From NCBI RefSeq assembly GCF_036226925.1, contig NZ_CP109031.1, positions 5,952,001 through 6,016,000 on the forward strand: 64,000 nt of DNA, in the 5' to 3' direction. The notes under the pieces are model-generated. The model was given only the letters and a program-made list of their open reading frames with translations. It was not told where the DNA came from and searched no databases. Numbering within the stretch: position 1 is the first letter of the stretch; each line of letters begins with the position of its first letter. This DNA is from Streptomyces sp. NBC_00659. GTDB taxonomy: Bacteria > Actinomycetota > Actinomycetes > Streptomycetales > Streptomycetaceae. The position numbers were made by a program, and so were the translations under genes. This document shows positions 54,923-63,040 of the stretch, in pieces.

Positions 54923-54953
54923 GACCGCCTGCCGGCGGTCGCGGGGGCGGGCC

Positions 54954-56201
54954 TCAGGGATTGACGACCGCGCCGGCGTAGACGTTGTCCGGGGTGACGA
55001 TCTCCGTGACGGCCCTGGCGACCAGGGTGGACGGCTCCTGGCCCTGGTAGGTGATGTCCGTGTTGATCATGACGACGAGGGTGGCCTTCTTCGCGGGCAG
55101 ATAGACGGTCGCGGTCTCGTATCCCGGCAGGGAGCCGTTGTGCCCGATCCATCCGCTCGCGTCGAAGATGCCGAGGCCGTACGACGTTCCCGGGAAGCCG
55201 GTCGGCAGTGTCCTGAGGCGCTGTGCCTGCGTCGAGGGGCTGAGCAGCGTGCCGGTGGCGACGACCTCGGCCCAGTGGCGCAGGTCCTGGAGGTTCGAGA
55301 TCATCGCCCCGGCAGCCCAGGCCCAACTGGGGTTCCAGTCGGTGGAGTTCGCTACCTCGCCGCTCAGGGTCTGGTCGGTGTAGCCCTGCGGGTGCGGCTT
55401 GGGGAACTCGTTCCCCTTCGGGAACAGCGTGTGCCGCAGACGGGCCGGGCGCAGGACCCGCCGCTCGATGACGTCGCGCAGCTGGTGACCGGTGACCTTC
55501 TCGACGACCAGGCCCAGCAGGACGAGGTTGGTGTTGGAGTACTCGAACTGCGCGCCCGGAGCGAAGGTGTTCGGGTGCTTGAAGCCGTACGCGAGCAGCT
55601 CCCGCGGGGTGAAGGCGCGCTGCGGGTCGCTCAGCAGGTCGTGCTCGAAGTCCGCATCGGAGGTGTACGGGAACAGTCCGCTGCGCATCTCGGCGAGCTG
55701 ACGCAGCGTGATCCGGCGGCCGTTCGGCACGCCGGGGATGTAGCGGGAGATCGGGTCGTCCAGCCGGACCTGGTGCCGGTCGACGAGTTCGAGCAGCGCG
55801 GTGACGGTGAAGGTCTTGGTCTCGCTGCCGATCCGGACGTAGGAGTCGGCGGACATCGGCTCGCGGGTGGCCTTGTCCGCGACACCGGTCGCGCGGACGT
55901 AGTTCCCCTTGCCGGGCATCCACAGCCCGACGACGACGCCGGGAATACCGGCCTGCCGGCGGACGTCCGCGATGGCCTTGTCCAGCCGGGCGCTCAGCGC
56001 GGGGCCGAGACTGTCGCGTGCGCCGTCGTCCTTGCCGTATCCCTCCTCCTTGCCGTATCCGTCCTCACCCGTCGCGCGGACGCCTGCCGGGCGGACATCC
56101 GCCGCGTGACCGGCCGCGGCGGGCGTCGCTGTCATCGGGGCCAGCACGGACGCCGCGAGCAGCGCCGCGGCGAGCGGACGGCGGTAGGGGGTACGTCGCA
56201 T
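54954..56201 (-). CDS. Secreted class C beta-lactamase-fold serine hydrolase
   Basis: The 415-residue exported protein has a signal peptide cut near residue 30. A short linker contains a doubled YGK-E/D motif (GYGKEEGYGKDDG, 48-60). The serine hydrolase domain carries nucleophile Ser126 in S-E-T-K129, Tyr221-Ser-Asn223 and His354-Asn-Gly356, the three motifs of class C beta-lactamases and D-alanyl-D-alanine carboxypeptidases. The sequence is nearest to R61-type DD-peptidases (HNGSLPGY, VVMINTD). It probably acts on peptidoglycan peptides or beta-lactams outside the cell. Confidence 0.92.
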   Translation of the reverse strand: MRRTPYRRPLAAALLAASVLAPMTATPAAAGHAADVRPAGVRATGEDGYGKEEGYGKDDGARDSLGPALSARLDKAIADVRRQAGIPGVVVGLWMPGKGNYVRATGVADKATREPMSADSYVRIGSETKTFTVTALLELVDRHQVRLDDPISRYIPGVPNGRRITLRQLAEMRSGLFPYTSDADFEHDLLSDPQRAFTPRELLAYGFKHPNTFAPGAQFEYSNTNLVLLGLVVEKVTGHQLRDVIERRVLRPARLRHTLFPKGNEFPKPHPQGYTDQTLSGEVANSTDWNPSWAWAAGAMISNLQDLRHWAEVVATGTLLSPSTQAQRLRTLPTGFPGTSYGLGIFDASGWIGHNGSLPGYETATVYLPAKKATLVVMINTDITYQGQEPSTLVARAVTEIVTPDNVYAGAVVNP

Positions 56202-56529
56202 GGGGGGAGCCTCTTCCGGATCAGATCCAGCTCACGGGAACAGACGGCAACACCACCATCCGCACCCCCGGCAGGAGCCCCGGTCCGATGAGCGTTCCGG
56301 CAAGTCCACTCGTTCGGCGCTGCAGAGGCTCGGGGTGCGGGGCCTGGGGCACGGCGGATCGGGGCCGGGGGCACGAAGGCAAGCGAAACGGCCCGCAACC
56401 CTTCGGCTCACCCGTGTGTCTGGCTGTACGGCGTGGACGACCAGGACAGGTGTGGTCACGGAGCGCGGAGCGGGAAGCGGGGACGGGATGAGCGGAACGG
56501 GATGAGGGGAACGGGATGAAGGGAACGGG
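56202..56529. other. Gap with a four-copy 14-bp repeat
   Basis: No gene is supported in 56202-56484. From 56485 the unit GGGATGAGGGGAAC is repeated four times (56485, 56499, 56513, 56527). Each copy contains an ATG, and the last one starts the split gene that follows. Confidence 0.7.
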
Positions 56530-57259
56530 ATGAGGGGACGGACGAACCGTCGGGACCGGCTCCGGGAGGGGGCGTCGGTACGGCGTCCGCTGCTCGTGAT
56601 CGCCGGTCTGTTCGCCGTGGGCGCGTTCGTGACCTGGCTCGCGGTGACGCATCTCGCGTACGCCACGGGTGCGGCGGGCACGTCCGGTCACCTAGGGCCT
56701 GTCGTTTGGATCATGCGGCGGGACGCGGGGCAGGGCACGCACATCTGCGGCGTTGTCGTCGGTCCACGACGCTCCGCGTCGCTTCCCTCCTCCGCCTTGC
56801 AGCTGCACGCACCCTGCCCCGCTCGGCCCAGCCGACAAGGCACCGCGCCTCGACGCCACCTGATCCAAACGACAGACCCTAGGCGTCCAGGCCTGCTCCT
56901 GGAGCCGTACCGGAGGCCACCGGTATCCGCACTGCCACGGCATCTTCCGTTCCGACGACGGGACCGTGGTGGACCCCGACGCCACGATCGACAGCGACCT
57001 GCCTGTCGGCAGCACGGTCGCGTTGCGGCGGACGGCCGACGACAGCTATGAACAGATCGGCGTGGACGCCACGTTCGGTTGGCTGGCGCTCTCCTTGTTC
57101 GGCCTGGTGGTGCTGGTTCTGGGGGTCATGGCCGTACGCTCCCGGGCGGGCGCGCCGGGCAGCTCCCGGGCGCTGTCGGTACTGCTCGGCGTGCTGGTCG
57201 CCGCGATGCTGACCAGCGCGTTCATCGGCGGGGTGGCGGGGATCGCCGAGTCGTTCTGA
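56530..57259 (+). pseudogene. Membrane-protein gene split by a MITE
   Basis: The first part (from ATG 56530) encodes a basic head and one transmembrane helix (PLLVIAGLFAVGAFVTWLAV), then enters the element at 56695. After it a second part encodes VQACSWSRTGG, CHGIFRSDDG, DSDLPVGSTVALRRTADDSY and two more transmembrane helices, and ends at TGA 57257. The two parts are in different frames. Deleting 56695-56881 (187 bp) joins them in one frame of 180 residues with no stop. The intact gene would be a three-span protein with a small external domain; its family is unknown to me. Residues after GTG 56966 could still be made as a fragment. Confidence 0.78.
56693..56881. mobile_element. MITE-like element with TA duplication, inside a gene
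   Basis: The ends TAGGGCCTGTCGTTTGGATC at the left and its near-perfect complement at the right are terminal inverted repeats of about 20 bases with one mismatch. TA flanks both sides (56693-56694 and 56880-56881). No transposase is encoded. The size (187 bp with one TA) and the exact repair of the interrupted frame on removal show that TA is the target duplication, as in IS630/mariner-type transposition. Confidence 0.82.
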
Positions 57260-57442
57260 GTCCGGCCCTCTGGAGCGCCCTCGCAGGCGTGATCCACCGC
57301 GCCGCGAACGTCGCGTCCGGCACGTTCAGGGTCGTATTCCCCGTGCCGGCCCGACTCACCGTGTCGAGAGACCGACGGCCACGCGAGCCCGGCAGCCCGG
57401 AAGCGGCCTGCGAACGCGGCTCGATGATCCCGTCAGCCACGC

Positions 57443-57820
57443 TCACCAGCCTTCCGCGTCACCGCTCTCCTGGGTTTCGAGAAGTTCGTCACCGTACTCG
57501 GTCATCCAGCGGCCGAGCGCCGTCAACGGGCCCTCGACCAGGCTCTGTCCCAAGCCGGTCAGGGCGTAATCGACACGGGGCGGCGCCTCGGCATACGCGT
57601 GGCGCTCGATCAGTCCGCTCGCGAGCAGACGGTGCAGGGAGTCGGTCAGGACTTTGTCGCTGATGCCACCGATCGCGGCGCGCAGCTCGCGGCGTCGGCG
57701 CGGACCCACGCGAAGTGCCGTCAGCACAACGGGATCCCAGGTGTGAGCGAAGAGATCGGTGGCCGCGCGCAAACGGCAATCGGCGACCAACTCGTAGCAG
57801 TGCGCATCGTCGTTCGTCAT
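57443..57820 (-). CDS. HxlR family transcriptional regulator
   Basis: The 125-residue winged-helix regulator has the HxlR pattern: CRLRAATDLFAHTWDPVVLTALRVGPRRRRELRAAIGGISDKVLTDSLHRLLASGLIER, then the wing HAYAEAPPRVDYALT and a C-terminal helix. HxlR proteins sense redox or electrophiles and often control a divergent oxidoreductase gene, as here. ATG 57820 was preferred because of a GGGCGGCGAG leader; ATG 57832 is four codons earlier. A near-palindrome lies in the gap to the reductase gene. Confidence 0.9.
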   Translation of the reverse strand: MTNDDAHCYELVADCRLRAATDLFAHTWDPVVLTALRVGPRRRRELRAAIGGISDKVLTDSLHRLLASGLIERHAYAEAPPRVDYALTGLGQSLVEGPLTALGRWMTEYGDELLETQESGDAEGW

Positions 57821-57848
57821 CTCGCCGCCCATCTTTGCGCGTTGGTCA

Positions 57849-57864
57849 CGCACTGATCGGTGCG
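57849..57864. promoter_or_regulatory. Candidate HxlR operator
   Basis: CGCACTGATCGGTGCG is symmetrical except for one base pair and lies between the divergent HxlR and oxidoreductase genes. Confidence 0.45.
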
Positions 57865-57919
57865 CAATGCCTTCTCTACCGTAACCACCGGACCGAACAC
57901 CTTTGGAGAGGCAGAGACG

Positions 57920-58585
57920 ATGCGCATCGGGATCCTGGGAACCGGGACACTGGCGGCGGCCTTGGGCGAGGGCTGGGCGCGTGCGGGACATGAGGTGGTG
58001 ATCGGCGGACGGTCACGGATCAAGGCGGAGAAGCTTGCCGAGCGGCTGGGCCACGGAGTGCTCGCCGTCGCGCCGCATGAGGCGGTCGCGGGGCGCGATG
58101 CGGTACTGCTCGCCGTGTCCTGGGATGGTGTCGAGGACATGATGGGATCGGTGAGCGCGTCCGACGGCGCGCTCGAGGGGACACCGCTGATCGATCCCAC
58201 GAACGCTGTCACGCATGGCGTCGGCACTCTGCTCACCGGACACCGCGAGTCGATGGCGGGGCGGATCGCCCGGCTTGCTCCAGGAGCCCGGGTCGTGAAG
58301 GCGTTCCATCTCTTTCCCGCCGACCGGTGGACGAGCCCGCCCGGGGGCGGCCGGTCCCGGGTGACAGTGGCGATGTGCGGCGACGACGCAACGGCGCTGG
58401 ACGTCGTCGGCGAACTGGTCCGTGACGTCGGCGGGACCCCGGCGACGCTGGGGACACTGGAGCGCGCCCGCCAGCTGGAGGAGGTGGCGGGGTTCGTCAT
58501 CGGCTTGGTCTTCGCAGGCTTCGACCCCAACTCCGCCGTCCCTCAAGTCCCCTCGGCCGACACGAGCACCGGCTCACAGCAGTAG
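57920..58585 (+). CDS. NADP-binding oxidoreductase (F420-dependent NADP reductase-like)
   Basis: The 221-residue Rossmann protein begins MRIGILGTGTLAAALGEGWARAGHEVVIGGR, a dinucleotide-binding motif with Arg for NADP. It continues with DAVLLAVSW, PLIDPTNAV, VVKAFH and VAMCGDDATAL, the pattern of F420-dependent NADP reductase and related imine/ketopantoate-like reductases. The partner substrate is unclear. ATG 57920 follows GGAGAGGC. It is divergent from an HxlR regulator, which probably controls it. The last 15 residues are Ser/Thr-rich. Confidence 0.87.
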   Translation: MRIGILGTGTLAAALGEGWARAGHEVVIGGRSRIKAEKLAERLGHGVLAVAPHEAVAGRDAVLLAVSWDGVEDMMGSVSASDGALEGTPLIDPTNAVTHGVGTLLTGHRESMAGRIARLAPGARVVKAFHLFPADRWTSPPGGGRSRVTVAMCGDDATALDVVGELVRDVGGTPATLGTLERARQLEEVAGFVIGLVFAGFDPNSAVPQVPSADTSTGSQQ

Positions 58586-58768
58586 CGGGACCTCTCGCCC
58601 ACCCGGTGACATGTCCCGGCCGGGGGGCTGTGAACGCGGTCTGACGATCCACGCCAAGGCGCGCGCACAGCTCCTCCAAGGGCCGAGGTCGAGACCGCCC
58701 GGCCCCGAACCTCGTTCCTCGGTGGGTGGACGACGGGATCTCGACGTGGCCGACCGGACGATCCCGCC
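58586..58768. other. Non-coding stretch, possible remnants
   Basis: No intact gene is seen. TGA-GATCCACG-CAAGGC-like sequence near 58642 recurs near 61396, which hints at an old shared repeat or transposon piece. A few bases of the DUF1905 remnant may begin here. Confidence 0.35.
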
Positions 58769-58900
58769 GTCTTCCAGGACGCACGCGGCGGCAGCTGGGG
58801 CGTGATCCCGGTCGAGGCCTGGATCGGAGAGGTCGCCTTCGAGACGTCGCTCTTCCCCCGGTCACGGAGGCGATACCCGATCACCGGCTGCTCGACTTGA
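58769..58900 (+). pseudogene. Remnant of a DUF1905 gene
   Basis: One frame reads GGSWGVIPVEAWIGEVAFET followed by SLFPRS, which I recognise as the core of DUF1905 proteins (GWG...PV.A.IGG..W.TSLFP). It has no start of its own, breaks off at RRRYPI and meets a stop at 58898. Family members are about 90-100 residues, so over half is lost. Confidence 0.5.
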
Positions 58901-59067
58901 GCCGCCTTCCTGACGCCTCCATCGGTTCCGGTAATTCGAAGTCGAAGTCGTGGGGTTTCGGCGAACGGAACAGGGACTGCAAGTCGACGATCGGCCTCCT
59001 GCAGCAGCGGGGCAAGGACAAGGTTCAGACGCCGATAGCGAAGTGCTGATCTGACAAAGTCTCGTGT
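58901..59067. other. Non-coding stretch with unusual codon-like content
   Basis: It is less GC-rich than the window. A frame ending TPIAKC at about 59049 can be read through it, but it has no plausible start or family and was not called a gene. Confidence 0.35.
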
Positions 59068-59093
59068 GCGCCCCCGAATCCTTTCGGGGGCGC
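59068..59093 (+). terminator. Intrinsic terminator
   Basis: GCGCCCCCGAA (59068-59078) pairs exactly with 59083-59093 around the loop TCCT and is followed by TTC. Something upstream must have been transcribed in plus direction. Confidence 0.7.
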
Positions 59094-59122
59094 TTCAGGA
59101 TCGCCGACGGAGAGGATATGAG

Positions 59123-60473
59123 GTGTTCGGCGCTGTCTTCGGTGACGACATATGGTTCCTGGCTGGGCTGACGGTCGTTGCCGCGCTCGTAGGGCTGTCC
59201 GCGTGGGCACTTGGCCCGTCGGTGCCAAGTGCCCTGCTCCTCCTGGTGGTTGCCTCTGGCCTTCTGCCTGACCGGCGTGCTCGGCGTCACGCTCGCGCTG
59301 CGCGGAGGCGAGGCAGGGCGCGCCGAGTGCGTGATCAATCACGAGGTCACCGAGCCGCTGTACACCACGCAGGGGTTGTGGAACCTGGCGATGTTCGTCC
59401 CGCTCGGCCTGTTCGGCGTTCTGGCGTTGCGTCGTCCGCTTCCCGTGCTTGTCGGTGTCACGGCTCTGCCCTGCCTCATCGAACTCGCCCAGGCTCTGGC
59501 GCCGTTCGTCAGCGGTATCTGTGACAGCGCCGATGTGGAGATGAATGCCGGTGGGGGGTTGCTTGGCGTGGCCCTGGGACTCGTGCTGGTTCGGGGGCGC
59601 GTTGCGTGGAAGGCGTGGGCCCGCCCCGGCTTGATCGTGGCCGCGGTGCTCGGCGTGACAGGGGTCGCGGTCTGCCAGACCGCGATCACCTTGGACCACG
59701 TGGACGGCTCCGGTGTCCGGGACGCGCGCGACACCGAGCGGAAGGCCGCTGAGCGAGCCATTCACCAGGCATTCGGGAACTATTATCGCGTTGGCGCTGT
59801 ACGCGTCAGCCCGGGCATTGACGGACATAACGGCTGGATATCCATCCAGATGTCCGATGGCTTCCCCGCGGAACTGATGTGGCCCGGCGCACGCCAACTG
59901 AACGTGAGCTTCGAGAACTCCGCCCACCCGACGAAGGACAGCTTTCCGGTTGCCGGCTTCGGAAAGCCCGGTGACGCTCGTAGCGCCTACCTCGTCGCCC
60001 GCGCCTACATGAAGTCCCACTACCCATGGGCCGAGGCGGCCTCATCGCATGCGACCCGGCCTGTCGGCAGTAAGGCCGAGTTCGGATGGCTCACCTCATG
60101 GCGGTTCAAGGAGCACGGGGTGGTGATGCCCCGCAGCCTCGACGTTCAGATCAATCGAGCCGGCCGGGTCTCGCAGATGCTGGTGGATTCCGGGCCCACG
60201 CACGTCGACCTTCCCGACCGGCTGATTTCGGCGAAGCAGGCCGAGGAGATCGTGAGGAAGACACAGAAGAAAAGTGGTGCCGACGTTGCGGCGCTGAGGA
60301 TCCGGGCCGACGTGTTGAAGGTCGAACGCGCCGAGGGCCGGCAGGGTCCCTGGCGCGCGATGTGGTCCGTGAAGACAACTGACACACAGTGCACGCCCGA
60401 CGAGGACGGCTCCGGTTGCGAGCCGTTCAGTACGGTCGTCGATGCGGGCACCGGTCAGATCCACGACGAGTGA
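59123..60473 (+). pseudogene. VanZ-domain membrane protein gene with a probable frameshift
   Basis: The GTG at 59123 follows GGAGAGG and encodes FGAVFGDDIWFLAGLTVVAA and more membrane-like sequence, but this frame runs into basic nonsense after LLLVVASG at about 59265. The next frame carries FCLTGVLGVTLALRGG, then a VanZ domain (LWNLAMFVPLGLFGVLALRR, IELAQALAP, ADVEMNAGGGLLG). An external region of about 250 residues follows, with WISIQMSDGFPAELMWPGA and paired Cys near the end. A single-base shift at about 59215-59285 joins both parts. It may be a true mutation, a sequencing error, or translation may start at 59211 with TTG. The function is unknown. Confidence 0.6.
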
Positions 60474-60602
60474 AGGACGAGCATCCGACACGTTCGGGAG
60501 CCACGTTCCCGTGCGCCCGTTCTGCCCTGCGTTCCCCACGCGCTTCCACGTGGCTCCAGGACTCGTCCGGCACGACCCCGCCGGCGTCCTTGCGGTCAGG
60601 TG

Positions 60603-61298
60603 TCAACACCGCTGAAAGTGGCTGGTGCTGGTGCTGGTGCTGGTGCTGGTGCTGCTGGTGTTCACCCCACGGGTCCACAGGGAGAGGTCGCTGCTCGTTG
60701 CTACGGCGATCGTCCGGCCGGAGGGGGAGAAGCCGGCTGCGCGGAATGTGGAGTAGTTCGAGTGGAAGATGTGCCACCACTCGTCTCCGTGCGGACCCGC
60801 ATGGGGGAGTCCGCCGTCGCTGGACAGCAGGACCCGGTCGTTCGGCCAGGCCGGGGTGACGACTTCCAGGGTCCAGCCGTCTTCGGTGGTGGTGTGCAGT
60901 CCGCCGCCGAAGAGCCCGGCGATGCGTACGCGGTTTCCGGTGATCGGCCCCAGCCCGGGACAGGACAGGTCCGTGACCGCGTCGGGAGTGCTGTCCTCGG
61001 GAGCGGGGGCGCGGTCCCTGGCGATCTTCTCGCCGGTGACGGCGTCGAAGAGACCGTGCCCGTCGTGCGAGACGACCATCACCAGATCGTGGCCGGAATC
61101 GGGATCCGTCGCGAAGCCGATCCCGAGCAGCCCGCCGACCGGGACGCCGTACTCGTACTCGAAGACGGGCCGCCAGGGTCCGGGCGCGGGCACCACAGGA
61201 GCCGCGAGAAGCTGGTTTCGCATGGCCCGCTGGTAGGCCGAGAGTTCCGGCTCGTGCTCGGACTGCCCGACCGGAGGCGTCTCCTTGGTCCACTTCAT
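60603..61298 (-). CDS. Hypothetical soluble protein with Thr-Ser repeat tail
   Basis: The 231-residue protein has no signal peptide or membrane segment. It contains HDLVMVVSHDGHGLFDAVTG, GPITGNRVRIAGLFGGGLHT and GRTIAVATSSDLSLWTRGV, which looks like a beta-rich protein of the WD40/propeller sort reduced to few blades. The C terminus turns into (Thr-Ser) repeats because a GCTGGT hexamer has expanded at 60621-60660. I do not recognise the family. ATG 61298 begins MKWTKETPP. Confidence 0.7.
   Translation of the reverse strand: MKWTKETPPVGQSEHEPELSAYQRAMRNQLLAAPVVPAPGPWRPVFEYEYGVPVGGLLGIGFATDPDSGHDLVMVVSHDGHGLFDAVTGEKIARDRAPAPEDSTPDAVTDLSCPGLGPITGNRVRIAGLFGGGLHTTTEDGWTLEVVTPAWPNDRVLLSSDGGLPHAGPHGDEWWHIFHSNYSTFRAAGFSPSGRTIAVATSSDLSLWTRGVNTSSTSTSTSTSTSHFQRC
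60621..60660 (-). repeat. Hexanucleotide repeat at the 3' end of a gene
   Basis: GCTGGT is repeated about five and a half times, followed by GCTGCTGGTG, and encodes the Thr-Ser tail of the gene on the minus strand. Confidence 0.9.
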
Positions 61299-61641
61299 CA
61301 CGGGACCATGATCCTCGCCTCGGCAAGCCGCCCCGAAGGGCGGCCTCGGTCCACCGCGCAGGCACAGGTGAATGAGGTCTGGGAACGCTGCTTGATGATC
61401 CACGTCAAGGCATGTTCACAGACCTTTCGGAGCTTGCTCCCGTCCCCGTCCCCGTCCCCCACCGGCCGTGGCCGACCGTCCCAGCCTGCCCGAGTCCCCG
61501 CAGGGAACCTTGCGGAGAGCGGCACGCGATGGTCGTGGCAGAGCTCAGATGTTGCTCAGACCGCTTGCCGGTCGGCTGCCGTACTGGTCAGCTCGACGGA
61601 CGCCTGAGCGACACCGAGCGCTCACCGCCGAAGGGGGCCCC
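61299..61641. other. Gap of 343 bases, no gene seen
   Basis: It holds a short CCCCGT run (about 61440-61458) and the sequence resembling 58642 noted there. Nothing coding is supported. Confidence 0.45.
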
Positions 61642-62817
61642 ATGGACAGTGTCCGACAGACTCCACCCGAAAGCCCGCTCCTGATCAGGTGTAGGACTGT
61701 CTCCGCGTACGCCGTCGCCGCCATGGTCCATCTCGTGACGGCGGGACTGTTCATCGGCGGCGTGCTGTTGATCGTGCTGGGGTTCCGCACGGTTGTTCAG
61801 CCACTGGTGGGCGTGGTGCTGCTGGGCATGGCTCTGTTGCTGCGCCCACGTCCGGGCAGGTTGGATGCTGAACTGCCCACGTTGCGGCACGTGGACGCCC
61901 CGGCCCTGTTCGATCTGGTGGATCGCATGGCGGACGCAGCTGGGGTGCGACGCATCGACGCGATCCAGCTCGGTCCGGAATTCTCCGTGACCGTCACCCA
62001 CTACGGGATACGACGCAAGCGGTGCCTGGTCCTCGGCTTTCCTCTCTGGGCCGCCCACCCCACCCGGAAGCCGATTGCTGCCGTTGCCCACGCTCTGGGG
62101 CATCTCTCCGGCCACGATCTCCGAGGAGACGCGTTCGTCGGTACCGCACTCGAGTCTCTCAACGCCATGGCCCGGACGACGCGAGCCGGAAACAACGCAC
62201 ACATCCCATCGGGTGCCCCCGCACATTCATTTCGCGCGGGAGATGTGGCAGGGGCTGCGTCGCTCTTCAACGCCAGGACCCGGAAGGGCGAGTGGTTGCT
62301 GAGCATCCCGAGGGCGGCGGCGGCTGCGACGGCCCGCCTGCTGTCGTGGCTCATCCTGCCGGCCACACGCCGTGCGGAGTTCGATGCGGACGACTTGGCC
62401 GCTCGTATGGCTTCCACCGAGGCGGCCATCGCCGCATCGCAGGACCGGCAACTGGCCCGCGCGGTCGGTATCGAAGTACATCGCCTGGCCATCGCGACCC
62501 GGACGCTCAAAGGCGACCGCTCCACGGCAGCCGCGCAGGAGGAACTCTGGGACAAGGTCGCCCGCTATTCCGAGAGTCTGCGCGAAAAGCCGGGGTGTGA
62601 CGAAACCACGGAGCCGGACGGCATCGGGACGGTGGTCGGCCCTGCCGGCCTCCCGTCCGAACCCCTGCGCGTGGCACGACTGGCCCACGAACCGAGACGC
62701 GGCGCAACCATCACGCTCGACGAGCTCGACCGGAACCGCATCGAAGACGAACTCCGCGATCCCCAACAAGTGCTGACGCGCAAGGTCATGCGAGATTGCG
62801 TCCCACTGACACAGTGA
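61642..62817 (+). CDS. M48-peptidase-like membrane protein lacking the catalytic Glu
   Basis: The 391-residue protein has two transmembrane helices at about residues 24-48 and 50-68. A domain laid out like M48 (HtpX) peptidases follows: VDAPALFDLVDRMADAAGV, then the zinc site VAHALGHLSGHD. The expected H-E-x-x-H reads His150-Ala-Leu-Gly-His154, so the general base Glu is Ala. The distal acidic motif EFDADDLAA is kept. It may bind zinc but should not cleave peptides. The last 100 residues are Arg/Glu-rich. ATG 61642 follows AGGGGG. Confidence 0.75.
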   Translation: MDSVRQTPPESPLLIRCRTVSAYAVAAMVHLVTAGLFIGGVLLIVLGFRTVVQPLVGVVLLGMALLLRPRPGRLDAELPTLRHVDAPALFDLVDRMADAAGVRRIDAIQLGPEFSVTVTHYGIRRKRCLVLGFPLWAAHPTRKPIAAVAHALGHLSGHDLRGDAFVGTALESLNAMARTTRAGNNAHIPSGAPAHSFRAGDVAGAASLFNARTRKGEWLLSIPRAAAAATARLLSWLILPATRRAEFDADDLAARMASTEAAIAASQDRQLARAVGIEVHRLAIATRTLKGDRSTAAAQEELWDKVARYSESLREKPGCDETTEPDGIGTVVGPAGLPSEPLRVARLAHEPRRGATITLDELDRNRIEDELRDPQQVLTRKVMRDCVPLTQ

Positions 62818-62837
62818 ACAAGTGTGACGTGGCGCCT

Positions 62838-62864
62838 ACCCCGGTCATGGCTCCTGACCGGGGT
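62838..62864. terminator. Hairpin between convergent genes
   Basis: ACCCCGGTCA (62838-62847) and TGACCGGGGT (62855-62864) pair exactly around a 7-base loop. Confidence 0.65.
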
Positions 62865-63040
62865 CCACTGTTGCCGCAGGGGCCGTACCGGGCGGCTCGC
62901 AACCGACGTGGAGAGGAACGTCGGTGGGTCCGTCCGGCAGGGCTTCAGGCCCGGGTTGTCGCCCGTCAGTGCCCGTGAGCGTCGGTGAGCCCCCGGCGGG
63001 CAAGCGATTCCCGGGGCACGCTCACCCCCGCGCGGCGCCG

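Noticed and set aside
56221..56691. Minus-strand Pro/Arg/Ser-rich frame next to the serine hydrolase
   Set aside because: It runs across the 14-bp repeats and over the first half of the split gene, with no domain or ribosome site.
58726..59049. Plus-strand frame ending TPIAKC
   Set aside because: It mixes an out-of-frame DUF1905 piece with unrelated sequence, has no start signal, and shows no coherent protein features.
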